The notes beneath the pieces were generated by a model that had not been told where the DNA came from, searched no databases, and saw only the letters and a program-made list of their open reading frames with translations. A stretch of DNA of 19,429 nucleotides from CAVPMN01 sp963706425 (GTDB taxonomy: Bacteria > Actinomycetota > Acidimicrobiia > Acidimicrobiales > Acidimicrobilacustridaceae), in assembly GCA_963706425.1 (NCBI GenBank), contig CAVPMN010000022.1:1-19429 (forward strand), written 5' to 3'. The position numbers and the translations under genes are program-made. Shown piece by piece: positions 8,308-16,488 of the stretch (position 1 is the stretch's first letter; the number at the start of each line of letters is the position of its first letter).

Positions 8308-11300
8308 GTGCAGGAGTCTCTGGCGTTCATGCCGCGTCGGGCGCGAGCCCTTTTCCTGGTGGTGGCGTTGGTGTTGGCCACCATCGCGCTCGTGCCGCAG
8401 TCCAGTGCAGGCACGCTGCCCACCTGCGACAAGACCTGGACCGGTGCGATCGACGACGACTACACGACCGCCGGCAACTGGTCACCTTCGGGCGTCCCCA
8501 CGGCGACGCAGTACGCCTGTGCGGGCATCAACGACTACATCCTGTTCGAGAGCGACACGGTGCGCGCCGTGCGGGGGATCAACTTCCCGGGCGGCCTCGA
8601 GATCGTCGACGGCGAGCTTCGCATCGGTTCGACCACCAACGGGTTCGACGACTCGGTCGTGGGCGAGCTGGTGGTCAGCGGTGGTCGACGCGGTGGCCGG
8701 TCGCCCCTCACCGTCACCGACCTGCTCACGATGTACGACGGTCGACTCGGTTCGCCCAACACCGTCACCGCGGCACGCGGCGGCACCACGACGGTGGGGC
8801 CGCTCGGTCAACTCTCCATCGAAGGCGGCCTGCCGCTCGACGGCCAGCACACGGTGCGCATCGAAGGCTCGGCCACCTGGTCGCTGGGTGACATCACCCT
8901 TTGCGACGGATCGCTCCTGCAGAACCTCGGCACCATGGAGCTCCCGTCGAACGGCGCCAGCACCGCCGACTGTGGATCCGGCGCCAACCGATTCGTCAAC
9001 GAGCCTGCGGCCACGCTTGTGAAGCTGGCGACGGGCGTCGACGATTCCATCACTGTGCCGTTCGAGAACCAGGGCACCGTCGAGGTCAACGGGGCGAGCC
9101 TGGCCGTCGGCGCCGCGCCGGTGTCGTCCCTCGGCGACACGGGCACGTGGGAGACGTTCGCTAGCGCCATCGTGCGCTTCGACGCCGACCGCACCTTCCT
9201 CTCGACCAGCCCGGTCAGCGGCGACGGCGGCATGCAGACCAATGGCGGCACGCAGACGCTCGCCCCGGGCACCACGATCGGCTCGCTCTTGCACGGTGGC
9301 ACCATCGAGGGAAGCGCCACCCTCGGCCAGTTCTTCTTCTGGACCGGTGGCACCTTCAACGGTGCGGGCACGCTGACACTCGCCCCCGGCTCGACCTCCT
9401 CCGGAGCGGGCACGCTGACGAACGGCTACACCCTCGTCAACCAGGGCAACTGGAGCATCGCCGACGACGAGCTGCTCGTCTGCGACGGCTCCACCTTGCG
9501 CAACGAAGGTGCGCTCACCATCAGCTCCAACGCCACCTCGATCGGCGACTGCGGCGCCGGCCCCAACCTCTTCCACAACACCAGCACGGGCACCGTCACG
9601 AAGGCATCCGGCATCGAGTCCTACATCGATGTGCCATTCACCAACGACGGCACCTTGTCGGTGTCGGCCGGGCGGCTCCTTCTCGTCCGCGACGACCTCA
9701 CCAACCTCACCGGCACCACCCTCACGGGTGGCATCTACGACCTCCCCGGCTTCCTGCTCGTGAGCGACGCGGTCGGAGGTGTCACCACCAACGCGGCCGA
9801 CCTGCGGCCGTCGGGCTCGGGTCAGCACTTCTTGAACGGCTCGGGTGGCAACGCCTTGGCATCGCTCACCACCAACGCCGCCGCTGGCCGCATCGAGTTG
9901 CGCAACGGCACCCAGATGGTGGTGGCCCCCTCGTTCACGAACCACGGTGAGATCAGCGGCGTCGGCACCCTCGACGCCACCACGGTCACCAACAGCGGCA
10001 CGGTTGCTCCCGGCCTGAGCCCCGGCATCCTCACCATCGACGGCGACTTCGGTCAGACCTCGGGCGGTGTGCTGCGCGCCGAGCTCGACGGCACCACCGT
10101 CGGCACCGGCTACGACCGGCTCGCGGTCACGGGCACGGCCAGCCTCGGAGGCACGCTGCAGCTGCTCACCGGATTCACCCCGGCCTCCACCGACACCTTC
10201 TCGGTGCTCACCGCGGCGAGCCGCACGGGCACCTTCTCGGCGGTCACCGGCGAGCCGAGCCCCGGTCAGTCCTACGTGCCCACCTACAACCCCACCAACG
10301 TCACTGTCGCCCCGTCGAGCGCGCCCTCCCTGCCCACCGTGTCGATCGCCGATGCCACCATGGCCGAGGGCAGCACCGGCGGATTCTCCGACCTCACGTT
10401 CACGGTGAGCCTCAGTGCGCCGAGCGCCAGCACGGTCACGGTGAACTGGTCGACGGCCGACGGCACCGCCGAGGCGCCGTCCGACTACACCGCAGTCGTC
10501 GGGCACGGTGACGTTTGTGCCGTCCGACACCAGCGAGACGATCACGGTGCCGGTGCGCGGCGACACCGACGTCGAGCCGGATGAGACGTTCGTCGTGAAC
10601 CTGTCGACGCCTGGCAATGCGACCATCGCCGACGGCAGCGCGACGGGCACGATTCAGAACGACGATGTCGCCCCGCCCGCCGGCCCGACGGTCAGTGTGG
10701 GTGACGCGGCGATCTGGGAGGGTGACACCAAGATCCGCACGGTGTTGTTCCCGGTCACGTTGGATGTGGCGGCCACCTCGACGGTGTCGGTGAGCTATCG
10801 GATCGTGGCCGGCAGTGCCACTGGCGGCAAGGTCGACATCGACAACTTCGGCGGAGCGGTCAAGACGCTCACGTTCAAGCCGGCTCTCTCCACCGGCAAG
10901 ACGGTCGTGAACAAGACGATCGCGGTGAAGGTCTACGGCGACACCGCGGTCGAGGGTGACGAGACCTTCACGCTCGAGTTGGTGAGCGCCAACGGGCTCA
11001 CCATCGATCGCGGTGTCGGCACGGGCACGATCTATGACGACGAGGGCGGCTCGGGTGTGCGGGTGGGCATCGGCTCGGTTTCGGCGGTCGAGGGCGACGG
11101 CGGCACGGTGAAGATGACCATCCGGCTCACGTTGTCGTCGCCCGCGGTGACCAACTCGTCGATCAAGCTGACCGCGAGCAACCTGTCCGCGCTGTCGGGC
11201 GTCGACTACAAGCTCATCAAGCCGAAGACCATCACGTTCAAGCCGGGCAACTTCCAGAAGAGCGTGGTGGTCACGCTGATCCCGAACAACATCGCGCAAC

Positions 11301-11395
11301 CCGACCGCAGCATGCAGCTGGCCTTGTCCGATCCCGTGAACCTCACCGTTCAGGGCACCGGCATCGGCCTCGGCACCATCCTCGACGACGACTGA
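8308..11395 (+). CDS. Large secreted protein: beta-helix-like repeats plus three C-terminal Calx-beta domains
   Basis: This is a protein of about 1,028 residues once one indel is corrected. Start GTG 8308 is chosen because GGGAGGG at 8294-8300 sits seven bases upstream; GTG 8302 and ATG 8329 are alternatives. A signal peptide (RRARALFLVVALVLATIALV, then QSSAG) is followed by TCDKTWTGAIDDDYTTAGNW, an extended G/T/N-rich beta region with an internal duplication (SLGDITLCDGSLLQNLGTM versus ELLVCDGSTLRNEGALTI), and the VAPGLSPGILTIDGDF segment. Three Calx-beta domains follow at about 675-785, 793-912 and 917-1028, with acidic calcium-site motifs such as DVEPDETF, AVEGDETF and terminal N/D-DD. The frame breaks once near 10498: SDYTAV continues as SGTVTFVPSDTSETITVPV one base later, a seamless domain match, so an extra base in the sequence is likely. 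No sortase signal or C-terminal membrane anchor is present. A calcium-dependent surface or matrix role is inference. Confidence 0.82.
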
Positions 11396-11398
11396 TCG

Positions 11399-11875
11399 CT
11401 ACTCGAGGCCTCGTCGGTCGCGGCTCATCGCCTTTTCGGCCTCGCGCTTGGCGTCGCGCTCGGCGATCGCCTGGCGCTTGTCGCCCTTGGTGCGGGGCTT
11501 GCCCAGCGCCAACTCGAGCTTGGCCCGACCCTCCTTGAAGTAGAGGGCCAGTGGCACCAGCGTGAGGCGGTCCTGGTCGAGCCGGGCCCGGAGTCGATCG
11601 ATCTCGGCCCGGTGCAGCAGCAACTTGCGGCGCCGCTCCGGCTCGTGGCCACTGAACTCGGCGGCGGTGCGCCACGGCGCGATGTGCAGCCCGACGAGCC
11701 AGGCCTCACCGTCGTCGATGCGGGCGTAGCTGTCGGAGATCTGCACCTTCGACTCGCGCAGCGATTTGACCTCACCGCCCGTCAGCACGATGCCGGCCTC
11801 GACGGAGTCGAGCAGGTCGTAGTCGTGTCGGGCGTGACGGTTGGTGGCGACGATCTTCACGCCGGGCGGAGGCAT
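11399..11875 (-). CDS. smpB: SsrA-binding protein SmpB
   Basis: This is a 158-residue protein of normal length that binds the tRNA-like domain of tmRNA and brings it to stalled ribosomes. Family blocks are clear: NRHARHDYDLLDSVEAGIVL, TGGEVKSLRESKVQISDSYA, LVGLHIAPW, RRRKLLLHRAEIDRL, LTLVPLALYFKEGRAKLELA, and the basic C-terminal tail GKPRTKGDKRQAIAERDAKR that reaches the mRNA channel. The frame is intact. The ATG at 11875 lies 10 bp after the upstream stop, without a strong ribosome site, so it is probably co-transcribed and perhaps coupled to that gene. It converges with the Calx-beta gene with only three bases between the two stops. Its RNA partner ssrA is on the same strand about 6 kb further along. 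Confidence 0.95.
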   Translation of the reverse strand: MPPPGVKIVATNRHARHDYDLLDSVEAGIVLTGGEVKSLRESKVQISDSYARIDDGEAWLVGLHIAPWRTAAEFSGHEPERRRKLLLHRAEIDRLRARLDQDRLTLVPLALYFKEGRAKLELALGKPRTKGDKRQAIAERDAKREAEKAMSRDRRGLE

Positions 11876-11885
11876 CAGGACCGGC

Positions 11886-12386
11886 TCAGGACAGCGGGAT
11901 GCGACACGCGCCGTCGATGTCGAAGACGCGGTTGAAGCGGCCGTAGGCGAGCCAGGATCCGACGCACACGCCGAGGTCGACGAGCTCATCGTCGGTGAAC
12001 GCCGCGTGGAGGCGCTGCCACATGTCGTCGTCGATGTTGGTGTGATCGAGGGCGTAGCGCTCGGCGAACTCCGCGGCCAGGCGCTCACGCTCGGAGAACC
12101 CGCTCCAGGTGTGGTCGCCGACGTGGGCGTAGAACTCCTCGTCGATGGTGTCGGCTTCGTCGGTGCGGGCCTCGACGTCGCGCCCTGAGCGCCAGTCGAG
12201 ACAGAGCGTGCAGTCGTTGATCTGCGCCATGCGGGTGCGGGCGGCCTCGAACTCGCGCAGCGACAGCGACGACGACCGATAGACGGCGTCGGAGAGCGTG
12301 GCGGCGGCACCGGTGAGTGGGGGAGCGAGCGAGGTCCACACGTGCATGAGCGGGTCTTGGCCGGCTGGGACACTGACACGAGGCAT
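11886..12386 (-). CDS. Carboxymuconolactone decarboxylase / AhpD-like protein
   Basis: This 166-residue all-helical protein has the AhpD-type segment ARTRMAQINDCTLCLDWRSG, in which C59-x2-C62 is the redox pair. The histidine normally four residues after the second cysteine (C-x2-C-x3-H) is R here, so peroxidase-type proton relay may be weakened. The rest (SERERLAAEFAERYALDH, FTDDELVDLGVCVGSWLAYG) is typical of the peroxidase-related/CMD superfamily. The start MPRVSVP at 12386 is supported by a TACGGT -10 box seven bases upstream (leaderless); ATG 12407 is an alternative. It lies upstream of smpB on the same strand and is divergent from mec. The substrate is unknown. Confidence 0.8.
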   Translation of the reverse strand: MPRVSVPAGQDPLMHVWTSLAPPLTGAAATLSDAVYRSSSLSLREFEAARTRMAQINDCTLCLDWRSGRDVEARTDEADTIDEEFYAHVGDHTWSGFSERERLAAEFAERYALDHTNIDDDMWQRLHAAFTDDELVDLGVCVGSWLAYGRFNRVFDIDGACRIPLS

Positions 12387-12393
12387 GCGCAGC

Positions 12394-12399
12394 ACCGTA
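12394..12399 (-). promoter_or_regulatory. Candidate -10 box (TACGGT) for the CMD-like gene and smpB
   Basis: TACGGT on the minus strand ends seven bases before ATG 12386, the spacing expected for a leaderless transcript. It lies 18 bp from the opposing mec -10 box, so each box falls where the other promoter's -35 element would be. Confidence 0.4.
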
Positions 12400-12417
12400 C
12401 CGTGCATCCTCGGGCGG

Positions 12418-12423
12418 TAGCCT
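12418..12423 (+). promoter_or_regulatory. Candidate -10 box (TAGCCT) for mec
   Basis: TAGCCT is followed by eight bases and the GTG start of mec at 12432, consistent with a leaderless mRNA. No ribosome-binding site lies in between. Confidence 0.4.
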
Positions 12424-12431
12424 CACGAGCC

Positions 12432-12839
12432 GTGCTGCGCCTCCCCGTCCTCGCCTACGAACAGATGGTCGGCCTCGCCTACGACTCGCTGCCCGACGAG
12501 GCCTGCGGGCTGCTCGGCGGCGAGCCGGCGTCGGGCCGGGTCGACGTGTTCTACCCGGCCCGCAACGCCGCGGAGTCGTCGAAGCTCTACACCGTCGACC
12601 CGGGCGACCACCTCCGGGCCGACCGCGACGCGGAGGACCGGGGCCTCGAGCTCATCGGGGTGATGCACAGCCACACCCACACCGAGGCCTTCCCTTCGCC
12701 GACCGATGTGGCCCAGGCCCCCGACCCGGCCTGGCACTACGTCATCGTCTCGCTTCGTGACGAGGCGCCCACCCTGCGTTCCTTTCGGATCGTGGACGGG
12801 AACATCTCCGAAGAGCCTGTGGTTGTCGAAGATCGGTAG
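12432..12839 (+). CDS. mec: JAMM/M67 metallopeptidase, Mec-type CysO-cysteine hydrolase
   Basis: This 135-residue protein has an intact JAMM zinc site: E23 in DEACGLLGG, then H79-S-H81-x7-S89-x2-D92 in HSHTHTEAFPSPTD. In actinobacteria Mec releases free cysteine from the C-terminus of the sulfur carrier CysO after CysM has loaded it. The location directly before a CysM-type synthase supports this role over a ubiquitin- or phage-type JAMM. The start is GTG 12432, judged from the leaderless -10 box and family N-termini (LRLPVLAYEQMVGLA). The 86 bp to cysM contain no cysO, which is usually encoded here in mycobacteria. Confidence 0.85.
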   Translation: MLRLPVLAYEQMVGLAYDSLPDEACGLLGGEPASGRVDVFYPARNAAESSKLYTVDPGDHLRADRDAEDRGLELIGVMHSHTHTEAFPSPTDVAQAPDPAWHYVIVSLRDEAPTLRSFRIVDGNISEEPVVVEDR

Positions 12840-12843
12840 AATC

Positions 12844-12873
12844 TTTACAAATCCGGTCAGGATTTCCGACAAT
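12844..12873 (+). promoter_or_regulatory. Promoter for cysM with a palindromic operator in its spacer
   Basis: TTTACA (12844-12849) and GACAAT (12868-12873) are separated by 18 bp and resemble -35/-10 boxes. The spacer holds AAATCC-GGTCA-GGATTT (12849-12865), a perfect 6-bp inverted repeat with a 5-bp centre. A dimeric regulator bound there would block polymerase. A second small palindrome (AGCTCC-G-GGAGCT, 12906-12918) includes the cysM ribosome site GGAG. Confidence 0.45.
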
Positions 12874-12925
12874 TGATGGAGAGGCCCCGATCCAAGGGTC
12901 CCACCAGCTCCGGGAGCTTCGGCGC

Positions 12926-13875
12926 ATGACGGTTCACTCATCGATCCTCGACATGATCGGCGATACGCCGCTCGTCGACGTGAGCCTGCTCAGCCCCAAC
13001 CCCGACGTGCGCATCCTGGCCAAGATGGAGAGCCAGAACCCGGCCGGCTCGGTGAAGGATCGCATCGCCCTCAAGATGATCACCGAGGCCGAGGCCGACG
13101 GCACGCTTCACCCGGGCAAGACCATCATCGAGCCGAGCTCGGGCAACACCGGCATCGCCATGGCGATGATCGCCCGCATCAAGGGCTACCCGATCAAGAT
13201 CGTGATGCCCGAGAACGTGTCGATCGAGCGCCGCCAGATGCTCGAGGTGTTCGGGGCCGAGATCATCTTCACGCCGGGCGCCGAAGGATCGAACGGCGCG
13301 GTGCGCCGCGCCCTCGAGCTGTCCGACGAGCACCCCGAGTGGGTCTTCCTCTACCAGTACGCCAACGAGGCGAACCCCCAGGCGCACTACGACACCACCG
13401 GCCCCGAGATCTGGCGCGACTGCCCCGACATCACCCACTTCGTCGCCGGCCTCGGCACGAGCGGCACGCTCATGGGCGTGGGCACCTTCCTGAAGGAGCA
13501 GAACCCCGACATCAAGGTGATGGCGGTCGAGCCGCCGCTCGGTGAGCTGGTCGAAGGCCTGCGCAACCTCGAAGAGGGCTACATCCCGCCGGTCTACGAG
13601 AAGTGGGGCGGAGCCGAGCTGCTCGACGGCAAGCGCATCGTGCGCCCCTACGAGTCGATCGAGTGGACCCGACGCCTGGTCGCCGAGTGCGGCATCTTCG
13701 CCGGCATCTCGTCGGGCGCCGCGCTGGCGGGTGCGGCCAAGGTCGCCAGCGCATCGACGCCGGCACCATCGTGTTCATCGTCTGCGACGGCGGCTGGAAG
13801 TACCTCTCCACGGGCGCCTACACCGACGATCTCGACGAGGTGGCCGAGAAGGCCAGCAAGATCATCTACTTCTGA
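12926..13875 (+). CDS. cysM: CysM-type cysteine synthase (PLP, CysO-thiocarboxylate/O-phosphoserine type)
   Basis: This fold-type II PLP enzyme has about 316 residues after correcting one missing base. The PLP lysine is K44 in NPAGSVKDR. The phosphate and substrate loops are EPSSGNTGIAMAMIA and GLGTSGTLMGVG, with FAGISSGAA late in the protein. In mycobacteria CysM makes cysteine on the carrier CysO from O-phosphoserine, and the adjacent mec supports the same here; an ordinary sulfide-using O-acetylserine sulfhydrylase remains possible. The frame breaks near 13745: AGAAKVA is followed by QRIDAGTIVFIVCDGGWKYL one frame over, because GCCAGC lacks one C of a CCC run. GGAG lies nine bases upstream of ATG 12926. 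Confidence 0.88.
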
Positions 13876-13891
13876 GTGTCGGTTGGGCCGC

Positions 13892-13897
13892 TAGCCT
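13892..13897 (+). promoter_or_regulatory. Candidate -10 box (TAGCCT) for the small membrane protein gene
   Basis: TAGCCT followed by eight bases and GTG 13906 repeats the exact arrangement seen before mec, arguing for a leaderless internal promoter serving the small membrane protein and possibly murI. Confidence 0.35.
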
Positions 13898-13905
13898 GCG
13901 GCCCC

Positions 13906-14067
13906 GTGCTTCTCACCCTGATCTTCGGTGTGCTCGGTGTCGTCGTGATCCTCGGCGGCTTCGGTCTCGACAAGGAACGCAACAACCCGATGATGCGGGT
14001 GGGGGCGTGGTTCTTCGGTGCCGCTCTGGTGCTCATCGCGTTGGTCATCCTGCTCGCCGAGCTCTGA
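13906..14067 (+). CDS. Small two-helix membrane protein of unknown function
   Basis: This 53-residue protein has two hydrophobic helices: residues 1-18 (LLTLIFGVLGVVVILGG) and about 33-50 (AWFFGAALVLIALVILLAEL), joined by a charged loop, FGLDKERNNPMMRVG. GTG 13906 is preferred because of the TAGCCT box eight bases upstream; GTG 13876, directly after the cysM stop, would add ten residues. The position between cysM and murI corresponds to that of the rhomboid protein gene in M. tuberculosis, but this protein is too short and lacks rhomboid motifs. The frame is intact. The function is unknown. Confidence 0.62.
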   Translation: MLLTLIFGVLGVVVILGGFGLDKERNNPMMRVGAWFFGAALVLIALVILLAEL

Positions 14068-14084
14068 GGCCGGGCGATCGACGG

Positions 14085-14921
14085 GTGCGGCGCCCCATCG
14101 GCGTCTTCGACAGCGGCTTCGGTGGGCTCACCGTGGCCCGCGCCCTGATCGACCTGCTGCCCGACGAAGACCTGGTCTACATCGGAGACACCGCGCGCTA
14201 CCCGTACGGCCCCCGACCGCTCGACCAGGTACGCAGCTTCGCTCGCCAGATCACCCACGAGCTCGTCGAGGAGCATGACGCCAAGTTGGTGATCGTGGCG
14301 TGCAACACTGCGTCGGCCGCGGCGCTCGACGAGTTGCAGACGACGTTCCCGGTCCCGGTGATCGGGGTGATCGAACCGGGCGTGCGCTCGCTGGTGGCGG
14401 CCACCCGCAGCGGCCGGGTCGGGGTCATCGGCACCGTCGGCACCATCGGCTCGGGGGCCTACCAGCAGGCCGTCGCGGGAGGCGAGCGGTGTCGTCAGCC
14501 TCACCTGTGCGGCCTGTCCCGGATTCGTCGAGTTCGTGGAGCGCGGCGAGACCTCGGTGACCAGGTCTACGTGCTGGCCGAGCGCCTGCTGGCCCCGTTG
14601 CAGGCGGCATCGGTCGACACTCTGCTGCTCGGCTGTACGCACTATCCATTTCTCGCTCGTACCATCAGCGACGTGATGGGGCGCGAGGTGGTGCTGGTGT
14701 CGTCCGCCGACGAGACCGCCTTTGCCGTTCGGTCGGCCCTCGACGAGCTGGGCCTCGCCGACCGGTCGCGCGACGGGCAGGGGGGTCGGCACCGCTGGAT
14801 CTCGTCGGGCGACGTCGCCAGCTTTCAGCGCCTCGGCCGCCAGCTGCTGGGTCCGGAGCTCGACGTGGTCGAACCCCTCAGCTGGGATGAGCGAGCGGAT
14901 CACGACGAGACGGACTCGTGA
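14085..14921 (+). CDS. murI: Glutamate racemase
   Basis: This is a ~278-residue enzyme converting L- to D-glutamate for peptidoglycan in the cytoplasm. Key motifs are IGVFDSGFGGLTVARAL (catalytic Asp/Ser region), YIGDTARYPYG, IVACNTASAAAL (first catalytic Cys) and LLGCTHYPFLA (second catalytic Cys). Two compensating indels near 14485 and 14555 put the middle out of frame. Read in the other frame the middle gives VVSLTCAACPGFVEFVERGE, a proper family segment, so both are likely sequence errors. GTG 14085 starts 17 bp after the small membrane gene. Its stop overlaps the next start as GTGA, implying coupled translation. Confidence 0.92.
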   Translation: MRRPIGVFDSGFGGLTVARALIDLLPDEDLVYIGDTARYPYGPRPLDQVRSFARQITHELVEEHDAKLVIVACNTASAAALDELQTTFPVPVIGVIEPGVRSLVAATRSGRVGVIGTVGTIGSGAYQQAVAGGERCRQPHLCGLSRIRRVRGARRDLGDQVYVLAERLLAPLQAASVDTLLLGCTHYPFLARTISDVMGREVVLVSSADETAFAVRSALDELGLADRSRDGQGGRHRWISSGDVASFQRLGRQLLGPELDVVEPLSWDERADHDETDS

Positions 14922-15658
14922 GCCTGACCCTCACGGTGCTCGGCTCCGACGGCAGCTACCCCGGGCCGGGTGGCGCGTGCAGCGGCTATCTCGTCCAGGC
15001 CGAAGGCGTGAACCTGGTGCTCGATCTCGGGCCGGGCGCGTTGGCCAACCTCCAACGACACATCGGGCTCGACGCCATCGACGCGGTGGTGCTCAGCCAC
15101 AGCCATCCCGATCACTGGTCTGACCTCACCGGACTGCGCACCGCCCTGAAGTACGGTCTCGATCGAGCCGGACTGCCCGTCTACGGAACCCGGGCGACAT
15201 GTCGGTTGGCGGCGCTGTTGTCGACTGGGCTCGACCCCACCTTCGACTGGCACAACCTGTCCGATGGCGATCGCTTCTCGATCGGCGGGCTCGACCTGTC
15301 GACATCGCGCACCGACCACTATGTCGAGACCTACGCCGTTCGCGTCGACGAGCCCGCGAGTGGTCGATCGCTCGCGTACTCGGCCGACACGGGACCCGGC
15401 TGGTCGTTCGCCACGCTGGGCGACGGCATCGACCTGGCCTTGTGCGAATCGACCTATCCCACCGATGCCGAGGCCGAGGGCATCCTCCACCTGAGCGCTC
15501 GGCAGGCGGGCATGATGGCGGCGGAGGCGCGTGTGGGCCGACTGGTGCTCACCCACCTGTGGCCCGAGAGCGACCCGACCGCGCATCGTTCGGCTGGTGC
15601 TGCCGCCTTCGGGGAGCCGGTGGAGGTGGCCTGCGCCGGCGACATCTACGTGGTGTGA
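14918..15658 (+). CDS. Metallo-beta-lactamase-fold hydrolase (Rv1339-like)
   Basis: This is an intact 246-residue MBL-fold protein. The metal motif is H61-S-H63-P-D65-H66, with additional ligands likely in TDHYVETYAV, YSADTGPG and LTHLWP. The N-terminus LTVLGSDGSYPGPGGACSGY is typical of the RNase Z/phosphodiesterase branch. The equivalent gene in the same position in M. tuberculosis is Rv1339, reported as an atypical cyclic-nucleotide phosphodiesterase; assignment of that activity here is inference from position and similarity. The GTG start overlaps the murI stop by four bases. The stop lies 40 bp before rph. Confidence 0.84.
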   Translation: MSLTLTVLGSDGSYPGPGGACSGYLVQAEGVNLVLDLGPGALANLQRHIGLDAIDAVVLSHSHPDHWSDLTGLRTALKYGLDRAGLPVYGTRATCRLAALLSTGLDPTFDWHNLSDGDRFSIGGLDLSTSRTDHYVETYAVRVDEPASGRSLAYSADTGPGWSFATLGDGIDLALCESTYPTDAEAEGILHLSARQAGMMAAEARVGRLVLTHLWPESDPTAHRSAGAAAFGEPVEVACAGDIYVV

Positions 15659-15684
15659 GCCGGCCGGACCCGCGTGCGCTGGGC

Positions 15685-15690
15685 TACGGT
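15685..15690 (+). promoter_or_regulatory. Candidate -10 box (TACGGT) for rph
   Basis: TACGGT is followed by eight bases and ATG 15699, the same spacing as at mec. It suggests a separate leaderless start for rph-rdgB within the cluster. Confidence 0.35.
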
Positions 15691-15698
15691 GCCGGGCC

Positions 15699-16441
15699 AT
15701 GCGACCAGACGGCAGAGCCCCCGACGAGCTTCGACCCATCACCTTCACCCGCGACTTCACCGAGCAGGCGTCGGGCTCGGTGCTGGTGACGGCCGGCCGC
15801 ACCATCGTGTTGTGCACCGCGTACGTCGACAACGACGTGCCGCGCTGGATGAAGGGCAGCGGCAAAGGCTGGGTCACCGCGGAGTACTCGATGCTCCCCG
15901 GCGCGTCGTCCGACCGCATCCGTCGTGAGGTGGCGTCGGGCAAGCCGTCGGGTCGCACCCAGGAGATCCAGCGGCTCATCGGTCGGTCGTTGCGCTCGGT
16001 GTGCGACATGGTGGTGCTCGGCGAGCGCCAGGTCATCGTCGACTGCGACGTGCTCCAGGCCGACGGCGGCACCCGCATCGCGTCGATCAACGGGGGCTAC
16101 CTGGCGCTGCACGACGCGCTGACCCGGCTCGTGGGGGCCGGCGTCATCGGCGAGAACCCGCTCACGACGAGTGCGCCGCGATCTCGGTGGGCATCGTGGG
16201 TGGCGCGCCGCTGCTCGACCTGCCCTACGTGGAGGACTCCACCGCCGAGGTCGACATGAACGTGGTGATGACCGGGTCCGGCCGATTCGTCGAGGTGCAG
16301 GGCACCGCCGAAGGGCTGGCCTTCACGCGTGGCGAGCTCGACGAGCTGCTCGCCCTCGCCGAGGCGGGCATCTCCGACATCGTCGAGCAGCAGCGCGCCT
16401 TCCTCGCCACCCCGCCCGGACCGCGCTCCTCGACGTCGTGA
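15699..16441 (+). CDS. rph: Ribonuclease PH
   Basis: This phosphorolytic 3'-5' exonuclease trims tRNA 3' ends. It is about 247 residues after restoring one base. Motifs are MRPDGRAPDELRPITFTRDF, SVLVTAGRTIVLCTAYVDND, PGASSDRIRREVASGKPSGR followed by TQEIQRLIGRSLR, and VIVDCDVLQADGGTRIASIN. After a break near 16165 they continue as DECAAISVGIVGGAPLLDL, DSTAEVDMNVVMTGSGRFVE and VQGTAEGLAF. The break is a lost C in GCTCAC-GACGAG (expected ACCGAC), so the gene is probably intact in the organism. The stop overlaps an in-frame GTG for rdgB. Confidence 0.93.
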
Positions 16442-16488
16442 GCCTCGTCGGGGAGGCCGTCGGCCCGTCCCTCCGACCGGTTCTGACC

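Noticed and set aside
10490..10510. Programmed ribosomal frameshift in the Calx-beta protein
   Set aside because: There is no slippery heptamer or obvious stimulatory structure, and the rest of the window has many similar single-base breaks, so a sequence error is simpler.
8482..10650. A 722-codon open frame on the minus strand opposite the Calx-beta gene
   Set aside because: Its translation is low-complexity Arg/Gly/Val/Ala-rich with no family motif, while the plus strand shows a signal peptide and recognisable domains. Long antisense frames are common at this GC content.
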